A stretch of DNA of 64,000 nucleotides, taken from positions 208,567-272,566 of the forward strand of contig CAWCHK010000009.1 in the NCBI GenBank assembly GCA_963795385.1, given 5' to 3'. Below the pieces are notes generated by a model. The model did no database searches. It was not told the DNA's origin and saw only the letters and a list, made by a program, of their open reading frames with translations. Made by a program: the position numbers and the translations under genes. Position 1 is the stretch's first letter, and every line of letters begins with the position of its first letter. Below, piece after piece: positions 53,646 to 62,023 of the stretch. The stretch is from CAVURS01 sp963795385 (lineage in GTDB: Bacteria > Actinomycetota > Actinomycetes > Actinomycetales > CAVURS01).

Positions 53646-54886
53646 TGCTGGACGACGCCGTCGTCGAGGAGCTCGACACCGCCCTGCGCCAGGACGACGA
53701 GGAACGAGCCCGGCGCTACCCCGGCGGCTCGCTGCGCCGGCAGCCCGTGCACACCTGCTACGTCCCCGCCGACGCCTTCGACGCGACGACCCCGCGGGCG
53801 TGGGGGGCGGCTGCACTGGAGGCGATGGACCGGCACGGCCCGCTGCCCGGCGTCGACCCGGGCCTGACGGACGCCGTCCGCGCCAAGCTCGCCCGCGAAC
53901 CCATCGAGGACGTCCGGATCGACCTCGAGGACGGCTACGGCGTGCGCCCTGACGACGAGGAGGACGCGGCCGTCGTCTCCAGCGCCTCTGCCCTGCGCCG
54001 GCTGCTGGAGGCCGGCGATGCCCCGCCGTTCAGCGGCCTGCGGATGAAGTGCCTGGAGGGGCCGGTGCGCCGGCGGGGGATGCGCAGCCTGCAGCTCTTC
54101 CTTGACACGCTCCTGACCGGTGACAGCAGCGGACTGCCGGCCGGCTTCCGGGTCACCCTGCCGAAGGTCACGTCGGTCGCGCAGGTCGAGGTGATGGTGC
54201 GACTGTGCGCGGCCCTCGAGTCGGCCCACGGCATCGACCGGCTGCCGTTCGAGATCCAGGTCGAGACGCCGCAGGCGATCCTCGGCGCGGACGGCACCGC
54301 GCTCATCGCGCGGATGGTGCACGCGAGCGAAGGCCGTTGTGCCGGACTGCATTACGGCACCTACGACTACAGCGCGTCGGTCGGCGTCGCAGCGGCGTTC
54401 CAGTCCATGGAGCACCCGGTCGCCGACCACGCCAAGGCCGTGATGCAGCTGGCCGCCGCGGGGACGGGCGTCCCGGTCTCCGACGGCTCCACGAACATCC
54501 TCCCGGTGGGGAGCACCGACAACGTGCGCTCGGCCTGGGCCCTGCACGCGCGCCTGGTCCGCCGCTCGCTGGAGCGGGCGTTCTACCAGGGCTGGGACCT
54601 GCACCCGGCCCAGCTGCCGACCCGCTACGCCGCGACGTTCGCGTTCTACCGCGACGGGCTGGACGCGGCTTGCCGGAGGCTGCGGGTCTACCTCGAGAAG
54701 TCGGCCAGCGAGGTGATGGACGAGCCGGCCACCGCCCTGGCCCTGGCGTCGTACCTGGTGCGCGGCCTGGACGCCGGAGCGGTCGATGAGCGGGAGGTGC
54801 GGGACGGCTCGGGGCTGGACCGGGCCGCGCTCGACGCTCTCGCCCGCAAGCCCTCGGCCTCGTACCCTCCGGCGAGGACCGACTAG
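53645..54886 (+). CDS. DUF6986 protein, HpcH/HpaI aldolase/citrate-lyase-like
   Basis: 413-aa protein of the TIM-barrel CoA-lyase/aldolase superfamily. Barrel motifs: PIEDVRIDLEDGYGVRPDDEE (metal-binding acidic strand), PFEIQVETPQAILGADGT, GLHYGTYDYSASVGVAAA and QGWDLHPAQLPTRY. This family is regularly coupled to malate synthase in actinobacteria but its reaction is not established; a C-C lyase or thioesterase step on a glyoxylate-derived acid is plausible. Start overlaps the malate synthase stop; the 3' end overlaps the convergent DUF4439 gene by 4 bp. Confidence 0.82.
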   Translation: MLDDAVVEELDTALRQDDEERARRYPGGSLRRQPVHTCYVPADAFDATTPRAWGAAALEAMDRHGPLPGVDPGLTDAVRAKLAREPIEDVRIDLEDGYGVRPDDEEDAAVVSSASALRRLLEAGDAPPFSGLRMKCLEGPVRRRGMRSLQLFLDTLLTGDSSGLPAGFRVTLPKVTSVAQVEVMVRLCAALESAHGIDRLPFEIQVETPQAILGADGTALIARMVHASEGRCAGLHYGTYDYSASVGVAAAFQSMEHPVADHAKAVMQLAAAGTGVPVSDGSTNILPVGSTDNVRSAWALHARLVRRSLERAFYQGWDLHPAQLPTRYAATFAFYRDGLDAACRRLRVYLEKSASEVMDEPATALALASYLVRGLDAGAVDEREVRDGSGLDRAALDALARKPSASYPPARTD

Positions 54887-55326
54887 GCCTCGCCGGAGCG
54901 CTCCGGCAGCCCGGGGAAGGCCACGCTGGAGCCGCGCCACTGCGCGGCCCGGACGGCACACGCCGCGAGGCCCAGTGCCGCCGTCCGCCGGTCGGTGCTG
55001 GACGCTGCGGCGACCAGATCGGCGTACGCCGCCGCGACGCTCTCCTCCAGCCGCCGGGCCAGCCGTCCGGCCCCGATCGGGCCACCCACCGCGAACGGCA
55101 GGACGTACGCCGCCTGAGGAGCGGCCACCGTCGCGCCCGCGGTGCGCAGGATGGCCGCCAGCACCGGCTGCTGCGCCTGGTGCCAGGCCAGGGCGCGGGC
55201 CGCCTGGGCCCGGGCCGCTCCCCGCGTGTGCGCAGCCACCACGCCGTACCCGTACGCAGCGGCGTACTCCGCATCGAGCACGGCCTGCGTGGCGCCGATG
55301 CTCGGGTCGGCCGCCGAGCCGGTCAC
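54883..55326 (-). CDS. DUF4439 ferritin-like protein
   Basis: 147-aa all-helical protein. It begins SIGATQAVLDAEYAAAYGYGVVAAH, the glutamate-containing first helix of DUF4439 ferritin-like proteins, and continues with RAQAARALAWHQAQQPVLAAIL. Function unknown. GTG start overlaps the stop of the upstream lipoprotein gene (GTGA), so they are co-translated. Confidence 0.72.
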   Translation of the reverse strand: MTGSAADPSIGATQAVLDAEYAAAYGYGVVAAHTRGAARAQAARALAWHQAQQPVLAAILRTAGATVAAPQAAYVLPFAVGGPIGAGRLARRLEESVAAAYADLVAAASSTDRRTAALGLAACAVRAAQWRGSSVAFPGLPERSGEA

Positions 55327-55976
55327 GAAGCCTTCTTGGGGACGGTGGCGGGCAGCCGGGCCAGCAGGGTCAGGTGGGTCGACCCGCAGGCCGCCATCGA
55401 CGCGAGCAGCCGGGCCACCTCGGCACCGGCACCAGCCAGGTCGGCCAGGCGGCCCGCGACGGCCGCCCGCTCGGCCTGGCCGAGGATGCTGACCGCGTCC
55501 AGCACTGACATGGCCTCCGGAGCGAGGGTCGGGCTCGGCGCCGGCGTGCTCGTCCTGGCAGGTGTCGTCGGGCTCGTCGTCGTGCCGGACGCCGCGGTCG
55601 TACTCCCGGCCGAGCGCTCGGCCGACGAGGCCCGGCCGGGGCGAGCGCCGAGGGCCGTCAGGGCCTGCAGGTGAGCCGCGTGGTCGGCCGCCAGCAGACG
55701 CAGCGGCGCGGCGATGTCGGGCCGAAGCGCCAGCGCCCGGGCGTAGGCGGCGCCGATGCTCTGGGCCCGGTCGGCCGCCCGGTCCAGGATCTGCAGGTCC
55801 ACGGAGGGCTCGCTGGACGCCGGCGGCGTGGGTGACCGCCCGGCCGTCGACGGCTGGCCGACCCGGAGGCGGCAGCCCGCCGTCGCGAACACGGTCCCGG
55901 CGGCGGCCGCGACCACGGCGGCCCCGAGCACGGTGCGCCGCCCGGGCTGGGGAGACGGGGCCGGGGCGCTGGGCAC
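55323..55976 (-). CDS. Predicted lipoprotein, partner of the DUF4439 protein
   Basis: 217 aa. The N-terminus has a twin-arginine-like and lipobox signal: RRTVLGAAVVAAAAG followed by ATAGC. The mature part is helical (LQILDRAADRAQSIGAAYARALA, LRLLAADHAAHLQALTALG) with a Thr/Ser/Pro linker (TTSPTTPARTSTPAPSP) near the middle, then another helical stretch ending in HLTLLARLP. The helical His-containing repeats resemble ferritin-like lipoproteins. GTG start at 55976. Divergent from rimP. Confidence 0.7.
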   Translation of the reverse strand: MPSAPAPSPQPGRRTVLGAAVVAAAAGTVFATAGCRLRVGQPSTAGRSPTPPASSEPSVDLQILDRAADRAQSIGAAYARALALRPDIAAPLRLLAADHAAHLQALTALGARPGRASSAERSAGSTTAASGTTTSPTTPARTSTPAPSPTLAPEAMSVLDAVSILGQAERAAVAGRLADLAGAGAEVARLLASMAACGSTHLTLLARLPATVPKKAS

Positions 55977-56065
55977 CGCTGGATGATCGCACGCGCGGAT
56001 CAGGGCGGAGTGGTGCCGCGACCGGCTCCACGCTGGATAGGCTGCCGGGAGGACGGTGGCCCCGC

Positions 56066-56109
56066 GCGGCCGGACCCATTCGAGAACGCGGCCGGACCCA
56101 TTCGAGAAC
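56066..56109. repeat. Exact tandem duplication of 22 bp upstream of rimP
   Basis: Two identical 22-bp units, beginning GCGGCCGGACCC and ending GAGAAC, lie end to end at 56066-56087 and 56088-56109. They end 23 bp before the rimP ATG, so they sit in its leader or promoter. Confidence 0.85.
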
Positions 56110-56132
56110 AGAGCGGCAGGGAGGCAGCGGCC

Positions 56133-56702
56133 ATGGCAGGACGATCTGGCAGCACTTCAGCCTCGACCGAGATCGAGCATGCACTGACGGACCTGTTGCA
56201 GCCCGTGCTCGCGGGGCACGGGCTCGTGGTCGAAGAGGTCCGCCTCGTGCCCGCGGGCAAGCGCAAGGTCCTCAAGGTGCTGATCGACCGGGACCCGTAC
56301 GCCGACGGCGCGGGCGCACCCGACACGCCGGTCGACGGGCTCAGCCTGGACGAGGTCGCCGACGCCTCCCGGACGGTGAGCTCGCACCTGGACGACCTGA
56401 CCGGTAGTGCCGACCCGCTGGACGGTGCGGCGTACACGCTCGAGGTGTCCTCGCCCGGCGTGGACCGCCCCTTGACCCTGCCGCGGCACTTCCGCCGCAA
56501 CGTGGGCCGGATGGTCGACCTGCGGACGGCCGACGGCTCGAGCCTGCGGTGCCGGATCGCGGCGGCGACGCCGGACGACGTCACCGTCCTGACCGGGCAC
56601 GGCCCGCGCCAGCTCACCTGGGCGGAGGTCCAGGGGGCCAGCGTGCAGGTGGAGTTCAAGCGCCCGCCCGCCCCGGCTGCAGCTGCCGACGAGGAGGGCT
56701 GA
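56133..56702 (+). CDS. rimP: Ribosome maturation factor RimP
   Basis: Assists 30S subunit assembly. 189 aa with the N-terminal domain (EVRLVPAGKRKVLKVLIDRD), SLDEVADASRTVSSHLD, YTLEVSSPGVDRPLT and the C-terminal SH3-like part. ATG 56133 follows GGGAGG. It opens the rimP-nusA-ylxR-infB operon; nusA starts immediately after its stop. Confidence 0.94.
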   Translation: MAGRSGSTSASTEIEHALTDLLQPVLAGHGLVVEEVRLVPAGKRKVLKVLIDRDPYADGAGAPDTPVDGLSLDEVADASRTVSSHLDDLTGSADPLDGAAYTLEVSSPGVDRPLTLPRHFRRNVGRMVDLRTADGSSLRCRIAAATPDDVTVLTGHGPRQLTWAEVQGASVQVEFKRPPAPAAAADEEG

Positions 56703-56703
56703 C

Positions 56704-57774
56704 ATGGACATCGACCTGGCCGCCCTGCGGGCCCTGGTCCGGGAGAAGGACATCTCCTTCCCCGTCCTCGTCTCCGCCATCGAGCAGGCCCTCCTGGTGG
56801 CGTACCACCGCACCGACGGCGCCAACAAGCACGCCCGGGTCGAGCTGGACACCAAGACCGGGCACGTCGTCGTCTGGGCCCACGACGTCGACGAGCAGAG
56901 CGTCCCGGGGCCCGAGTTCGACGACACGCCAGAGGGTTTCGGCCGGATCGCAGCCACGACCGCCCGCCAGGTGATCGTCCAGCGCCTGCGTGACCTCGAG
57001 GACGAGCAGGTGCTCGGCGAGTTCGCCGGGCGCGAGGGCGACATCGTCGCCGGGGTGATCCAGCAGGGTCGCGACCCGCGCAACGTCCTGGTCGACCTCG
57101 GCTCGGTCGAGGGACTGCTGAGCGAGTCCGAGCAGGTGCCGGGCGAGCGCTACGAGCACGGTGAGCGGCTGCGCTGCTACGTCCTCAGCGTGCGCAAGGG
57201 CCTGCGCGGCCCCCAGATCGGGCTCTCCCGCACGCATCCAGGACTCGTCCGCAAGCTGTTCGCGCTCGAGGTCCCCGAGATCGCCGACGGGCGGGTCGAG
57301 ATAGCGGCGCTCGCCCGGGAGTCCGGGCACCGGACCAAGATCGCGGTCCGGACCACCGTGTCCGGGCTGAACGCCAAGGGCTCCTGCATCGGTCCGATGG
57401 GGCAGCGCGTGCGGGCGGTCATGGCCGAGCTGCACGGCGAGAAGATCGACATCGTGGACTTCTCCGACGACCCTGCGTCGTTCGTCGGCAGCGCGCTCTC
57501 GCCGGCGAAGGTGTCCTCGGTCGAGGTGGTCGATGCCGCGGCCCGCTCCGCGCGGGTCATCGTGCCCGACTACCAGCTGTCCCTCGCCATCGGCAAGGAG
57601 GGTCAGAACGCGCGGCTCGCGGCCAAGCTGACCGGATGGCGGATCGACATCCGCCCCGACACCGCACCGGACGTCGCCACCGGAGGACCGGCGGCGGACG
57701 TCGTGCAGCTGCCCGCCGACGCCGGGCAGGACTCCCCGGTGCCCCAAGGGATCCCTGGCGCAGCGCCGGGGTGA
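56704..57774 (+). CDS. nusA: Transcription termination/antitermination factor NusA
   Basis: 356 aa. N-terminal RNA polymerase-binding domain (REKDISFPVLVSAIEQALLVAY), S1 domain (REGDIVAGVIQQGRDPRNVLVDL), then two KH domains with GSCIGPMGQRVRAVMAELHGEKIDIV split by the GxxG loop, and LSLAIGKEGQNARLAAKLTGWRIDI in part. The C-terminal acidic repeats of E. coli NusA are absent, as usual in actinobacteria. Confidence 0.96.
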   Translation: MDIDLAALRALVREKDISFPVLVSAIEQALLVAYHRTDGANKHARVELDTKTGHVVVWAHDVDEQSVPGPEFDDTPEGFGRIAATTARQVIVQRLRDLEDEQVLGEFAGREGDIVAGVIQQGRDPRNVLVDLGSVEGLLSESEQVPGERYEHGERLRCYVLSVRKGLRGPQIGLSRTHPGLVRKLFALEVPEIADGRVEIAALARESGHRTKIAVRTTVSGLNAKGSCIGPMGQRVRAVMAELHGEKIDIVDFSDDPASFVGSALSPAKVSSVEVVDAAARSARVIVPDYQLSLAIGKEGQNARLAAKLTGWRIDIRPDTAPDVATGGPAADVVQLPADAGQDSPVPQGIPGAAPG

Positions 57775-57781
57775 GCCCAGC

Positions 57782-58162
57782 GTGAGCACTGGCGGGAAGG
57801 TTCGTCCGGCAGAAGGCGCTATGGTTGGCGAGACCGTTCGCCCTGGGCGTCGGCCCAGTCGCGTGCCTGAGCGCACGTGTGTGGGCTGCCGGGCCAAGGC
57901 GCCACGGTCGGTCCTGATGCGGATCGTCGCAACCCGGGCCGGAGACGTTTTCGTCGCCGAGCCCGACCTGCGACAGCGGCTTCCGGGGCGCGGCGCCTGG
58001 CTGCACCCCACGCCGGACTGCCTCGACCTCGCGTTGCGCCGCCGGGCGTTCGCGCGGGCCCTGCGCCTCGCGGGTCCGCTCGACACCACGGCGCTGGGCG
58101 GGTACGTCGGGCCGGTAGCCGCAGCGGGACCAGATCCAGGTCACGAGCCACCCGGCCCGTGA
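57782..58162 (+). CDS. ylxR: YlxR family RNA-binding protein (DUF448)
   Basis: 126-aa protein between nusA and infB. The family signature is RTCVGCRAKAPRSVLMRIVA and GRGAWLHPTPDCLDLALRRRAF. YlxR is a nucleoid/RNA-binding protein affecting rnpB expression in Bacillus. GTG start 7 bp after nusA. An internal in-frame ATG lies 13 codons in. Confidence 0.9.
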   Translation: MSTGGKVRPAEGAMVGETVRPGRRPSRVPERTCVGCRAKAPRSVLMRIVATRAGDVFVAEPDLRQRLPGRGAWLHPTPDCLDLALRRRAFARALRLAGPLDTTALGGYVGPVAAAGPDPGHEPPGP

Positions 58163-58309
58163 CGACGTACGGAACCGGAAGCGGGTTACAGCGCTGATGA
58201 GCACCCGATGAGTACTCAGCAATGAGCACCCCCGAGCACTAACCGGTCCGCGCCCCACCTCCCGTTCTGCGGTAAAGGCCCGGACCACCACAACGCAGAC
58301 AGGAGCAAC

Positions 58310-61132
58310 GTGCCAAAGGTCCGGGTTTACGAGCTCGCCAAAGAGCTCGGAGTAGAGAGCAAGGTCGTCATGACCAAGCTCCAGGAGATGGGCGAGTTCG
58401 TGCGCAGCGCGTCCTCCACCGTCGAGCCCCCCGTCGTACGCCGGTTGCGTGCGGAGATGCCGGCCGTCGAGGCCGCACCCGCTGCCGCCGCGGCGCCGGC
58501 GAAGAAGGCCGCGCCCCGCAAGGCCGCAGCCGCACCCACACCGTCCGAGGCGCCCGCCGCCACGACCATCGTCGCGGAGCCAGCCGCCCCCGCGCCGCCG
58601 GCCCCTCGCGAGTCCGAGCCGCTGGCGCCCGCTGCCAGCGCCCCGGCACCGGCCGAGCCCGCGGCGCCGGCCGCGCCGGCCGCGCCGGCCGAGCCCCAGG
58701 CACCGGCCGACCCCGAGCGGGCGGCCGCCCACGCGGCACCCCCGGGCACCGACGAGGGTGACGCAGGACGTCCCGGCGCACCGCGCCCGGGCAACAACCC
58801 GTTCGCCCCGAGCCAGGGCATGCCGCGTCCCGGCGGCCCGCGCCCGGGCAACAACCCGTTCGCCCCGAGCCAGGGCATGCCCCGGCCCGGGCAGCGCCCC
58901 GGCGCGCCCAGCGGTCCGGGCGGCCCACGGCCCGGCGGGCCGCGGCCGAGCCCGGGCAGCATGCCGAGCCGAGCCACGCCGGGGATGATGCCCGGTCGTG
59001 ACGCGCGTCCGGCCGGTCCTGGCCGCGGAGGCCCGGGTGGTCGTACGGGCGGTCCGGGCGGTCCCGGCGGTCGTCCGGGCGGTCCCGGCGGTGGTGGTGG
59101 CGGCTTCGGCGGGCGTCCCGGTGGCCCCGGTGGCGGTGGCGGCGGTTTCGCCGGCCGTCCCGGTGGCGGTGGGGGTGGTCGCGGTGGTCGCGGAGGCACC
59201 CAGGGTGCGTTCGGCCGCGGTGGTGGGCGGCCGGTCCGCGGGCGCAAGTCCAAGCGGCAGAAGCGGCAAGAGTTCGACAACATGCAGGCGCCCTCGCTGG
59301 GCGGCGTCACGGTCCCTCGCGGCGATGGCACGAGCGTCGTCCGGATCCGTCGCGGCTCCTCGCTGAGCGACTTCGCCGACCGGATCGGCGCCAACCCGGC
59401 CAGCCTGGTCACGGTGCTGTTCCACCTCGGCGAGATGGCGACGGCGACGCAGTCGGTCGACGAGGACACCTTCCGCCTGCTGGGCGCCGAGCTGGGCTAC
59501 GAGATCCAGGTCGTCTCCCCGGAGGAGGAGGAGCGCGAGCTGCTCGACTCCTTCAACATCGACCTGGACGCCGAGCTCGCGGCCGAGGGCGACGAGGACC
59601 TGCAGCCGCGGCCGCCGGTCGTCACCGTCATGGGTCACGTCGACCACGGCAAGACGCGCCTGCTGGACGCCATCCGCAACGCGGAGGTCGCCGCCGGCGA
59701 GGCCGGTGGGATCACCCAGCACATCGGTGCCTACCAGGTCCACACCGAGCACGAGGGCGTGGACCGGGCGATCACCTTCATCGACACACCGGGTCACGAG
59801 GCGTTCACCGCCATGCGAGCCCGCGGTGCCCAGGTGACCGACATCGCCGTCCTGGTCGTCGCGGCCGACGACGGCGTCATGCCCCAGACGATCGAGGCGC
59901 TCAACCATGCGCAGGCCGCCAACGTGCCCGTCGTGGTCGCGGTCAACAAGATCGACAAGGAGGGCGCCAACCCGGCCAAGATCCGCCAGCAGCTCACCGA
60001 GTACAACCTGGTGGCTGAGGAGTACGGCGGCGACACGATGTTCGTCGATGTCTCGGCGCGCACCGGCGAGCACATCCAGGACCTGCTGGAGGCCGTCCTG
60101 CTGACGGCGGACGCGGCCCTGGACCTGCGGGCCAACCCCGACAAGGACGCTCGCGGCGTCGCGATCGAGGCGCACCTGGACAAGGGACGCGGCTCGGTCG
60201 CCACGGTCCTGGTCCAGTCCGGCACCCTGAACGTCGGCGACTCGATCGTCACCGGTCACGCCTACGGGCGCGTGCGGGCGATGCTCGACGAGCACGGCAA
60301 CAACCTGGACGAGGCCACTCCGTCCCGGCCGGTACAGGTGCTCGGCCTGACCTCCGTTCCCGGTGCCGGCGACACGTTCCTGGTCGCTCCGGACGACCGT
60401 ACGGCGCGCCAGATCGCCGAGAAGCGCGAGGCTGCCGACCGGCAGGCCGCGCTGGCGAAGGCCCGCAAGCGGATCAGCCTGGAGGACCTCAACGAGGCTC
60501 TCGCCGCAGGCAAGGTCGAGACGCTCAACCTGATCCTCAAGGGCGACGTGTCCGGCTCGGTCGAGGCACTCGAGGACGCCCTGCTGCAGATCGATGTCGG
60601 CGAGGAGGTCGACCTGCGGATCATCGACCGCGGCGTCGGCGCCATCACGCTGAACAACATCAACCTGGCGGTTGCCTCCGAGGCGATCATCATCGGGTTC
60701 AACGTGCGAGCTGAGGGCCAGAACGCCGACGTCGCCGACCGCGAGGGCGTGGAGATCCGGTACTACTCGGTGATCTACCAGGCGATCGACGACATCGAGG
60801 CCGCCCTCAAGGGCATGCTCAAGCCGGAGTTCGAGGAGGTGCAGCTCGGCACGGCCGAGGTGCGCGAGGTCTTCCGCTCCAGCCGGTTCGGCAGCGTCGC
60901 CGGGTCCCTGGTCCGCAGCGGGGAGATCCGCCGCAACGCCAAGGCCCGGCTCCTGCGGGACGGCACGGTCATCGCCGACAACCTCGAGATCGCCGGTCTC
61001 CGGCGGTTCAAGGACGACGCGACCGAGGTGCGCGAGGGCTTCGAGTGCGGCATCAACCTGGGGTCGTACAACGACATCAAGGTCGATGACGTCATCGAGA
61101 CCTTCGAGCTGCGCGAGAAGCCGCGGGCCTGA
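58310..61132 (+). CDS. infB: Translation initiation factor IF-2
   Basis: 940-aa GTPase placing initiator tRNA on the ribosome. An IF2-N domain (VRVYELAKELGVESKVVMTKL) is followed by a long Ala/Pro then Gly/Arg/Pro-rich linker (residues about 45-320) with an exact repeated GNNPFAPSQGMPRPG unit. The G domain has GHVDHGKT (442-449), DTPGHEAF and NKID. C-terminal domains follow. GTG start with AGGAG upstream; 147 bp separate it from ylxR, with the short direct repeat ATGAGCACCC (58198 and 58222) in between. Confidence 0.96.
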   Translation: MPKVRVYELAKELGVESKVVMTKLQEMGEFVRSASSTVEPPVVRRLRAEMPAVEAAPAAAAAPAKKAAPRKAAAAPTPSEAPAATTIVAEPAAPAPPAPRESEPLAPAASAPAPAEPAAPAAPAAPAEPQAPADPERAAAHAAPPGTDEGDAGRPGAPRPGNNPFAPSQGMPRPGGPRPGNNPFAPSQGMPRPGQRPGAPSGPGGPRPGGPRPSPGSMPSRATPGMMPGRDARPAGPGRGGPGGRTGGPGGPGGRPGGPGGGGGGFGGRPGGPGGGGGGFAGRPGGGGGGRGGRGGTQGAFGRGGGRPVRGRKSKRQKRQEFDNMQAPSLGGVTVPRGDGTSVVRIRRGSSLSDFADRIGANPASLVTVLFHLGEMATATQSVDEDTFRLLGAELGYEIQVVSPEEEERELLDSFNIDLDAELAAEGDEDLQPRPPVVTVMGHVDHGKTRLLDAIRNAEVAAGEAGGITQHIGAYQVHTEHEGVDRAITFIDTPGHEAFTAMRARGAQVTDIAVLVVAADDGVMPQTIEALNHAQAANVPVVVAVNKIDKEGANPAKIRQQLTEYNLVAEEYGGDTMFVDVSARTGEHIQDLLEAVLLTADAALDLRANPDKDARGVAIEAHLDKGRGSVATVLVQSGTLNVGDSIVTGHAYGRVRAMLDEHGNNLDEATPSRPVQVLGLTSVPGAGDTFLVAPDDRTARQIAEKREAADRQAALAKARKRISLEDLNEALAAGKVETLNLILKGDVSGSVEALEDALLQIDVGEEVDLRIIDRGVGAITLNNINLAVASEAIIIGFNVRAEGQNADVADREGVEIRYYSVIYQAIDDIEAALKGMLKPEFEEVQLGTAEVREVFRSSRFGSVAGSLVRSGEIRRNAKARLLRDGTVIADNLEIAGLRRFKDDATEVREGFECGINLGSYNDIKVDDVIETFELREKPRA

Positions 61133-61175
61133 GCGGCGGGCCCCGGCCCTCGCTCAGCTCGCGGACCCGCTCACC

Positions 61176-61475
61176 ATGGTGGTCGGCACCTTGACCGTGG
61201 ACCTGCTGCTCGGCGACGTGCACTCGCTGAAGGAGAAGCGCTCGCTGGTGCGCCCGATCGTGGCCGAGCTGCGACGGCGCTTCGAGGTGTCGGCCGCCGA
61301 GACCGGGTCGATCGACCTGCACCGGCGGTGCGAGGTCGCGGTGGCCGTGGTCTCGTCGACGCACGCGCACGCCAACGAGGTGCTGGACGGGTGCGAGCGG
61401 CTGGTGGAGGGACGCCCGGAGGTCGAGGTTCTCGGTGTCCGGCGCCGGATGCTCGACGACGACGACCTCGACTGA
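61176..61475 (+). CDS. DUF503 protein (YlxP-like)
   Basis: 99-aa protein with the DUF503 pattern VGTLTVDLLLGDVHSLKEKRS, then VRPIVAELRRRFEVSAAE and VAVVSSTHAHANEVLDGCE. It lies between infB and rbfA as in most actinobacteria and Bacillus (ylxP). Role unknown, probably linked to ribosome function by context. Start ATG 61176. Confidence 0.9.
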   Translation: MVVGTLTVDLLLGDVHSLKEKRSLVRPIVAELRRRFEVSAAETGSIDLHRRCEVAVAVVSSTHAHANEVLDGCERLVEGRPEVEVLGVRRRMLDDDDLD

Positions 61476-61510
61476 CTGTCGGAACGCAAGATCGGGACTG
61501 AGGAGAAGTC

Positions 61511-62023
61511 ATGGTCGACAACGCGAGGGCGTTGAAGATGGCCGACCGGGTGAAGGTCGTCGTGGCCGAGATGCTCGAGACGAGGGTCAAGGACCCCCGG
61601 CTGGGCTTCATCACCATCACCGACGTGCGGATGACCGGTGACCTCCAGCACGCGTCGATCTTCTACACCGTGCTCGGCACCGAGGACGACCGGGCGGCCA
61701 CAGCGGCCGCGCTGGAGAGCGCCAAGGGTGTGGTGCGCAGCGAGGTCGGCAAGCAGACCGGCCTGCGGCTCACGCCCACCCTGGAGTTCCTGGCCGACGC
61801 GGTCCCGGAGAACGCCTCGCACATCGACGAGCTGCTCGCCGCGGCCGCGGCCCGGGACGCCGAGGTGGCCGCGCTGGCCGCCGACAAGGCCTTCGCCGGC
61901 GAGGCGGACCCGTACCGTCGGCCGTTGGCGGACGTTGACGACGACGACGATGACGACGACGACGCTGACGACGAGGCGGACGAGCGCGCGGGCGACGACG
62001 CCGATGCCCCCGGCGCGCACTGA
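61511..62023 (+). CDS. rbfA: Ribosome-binding factor A
   Basis: Cold-shock and 16S rRNA maturation factor. The KH-like core (ALKMADRVKVVVAEMLETRV, DPRLGFITITDVRMTGDLQHA) spans residues 1-115. It ends with an acidic tail containing nine consecutive Asp codons (about 61939-61965), then Glu/Asp-rich residues. ATG with GAGGAGAAG upstream. The last 20 bp overlap truB. Confidence 0.94.
   Translation: MVDNARALKMADRVKVVVAEMLETRVKDPRLGFITITDVRMTGDLQHASIFYTVLGTEDDRAATAAALESAKGVVRSEVGKQTGLRLTPTLEFLADAVPENASHIDELLAAAAARDAEVAALAADKAFAGEADPYRRPLADVDDDDDDDDDADDEADERAGDDADAPGAH

Noticed and set aside
57557..60295. 912-residue minus-strand open frame opposite nusA-infB
   Set aside because: Produced by the GC-rich complement of the IF-2 linker; no conserved motif.
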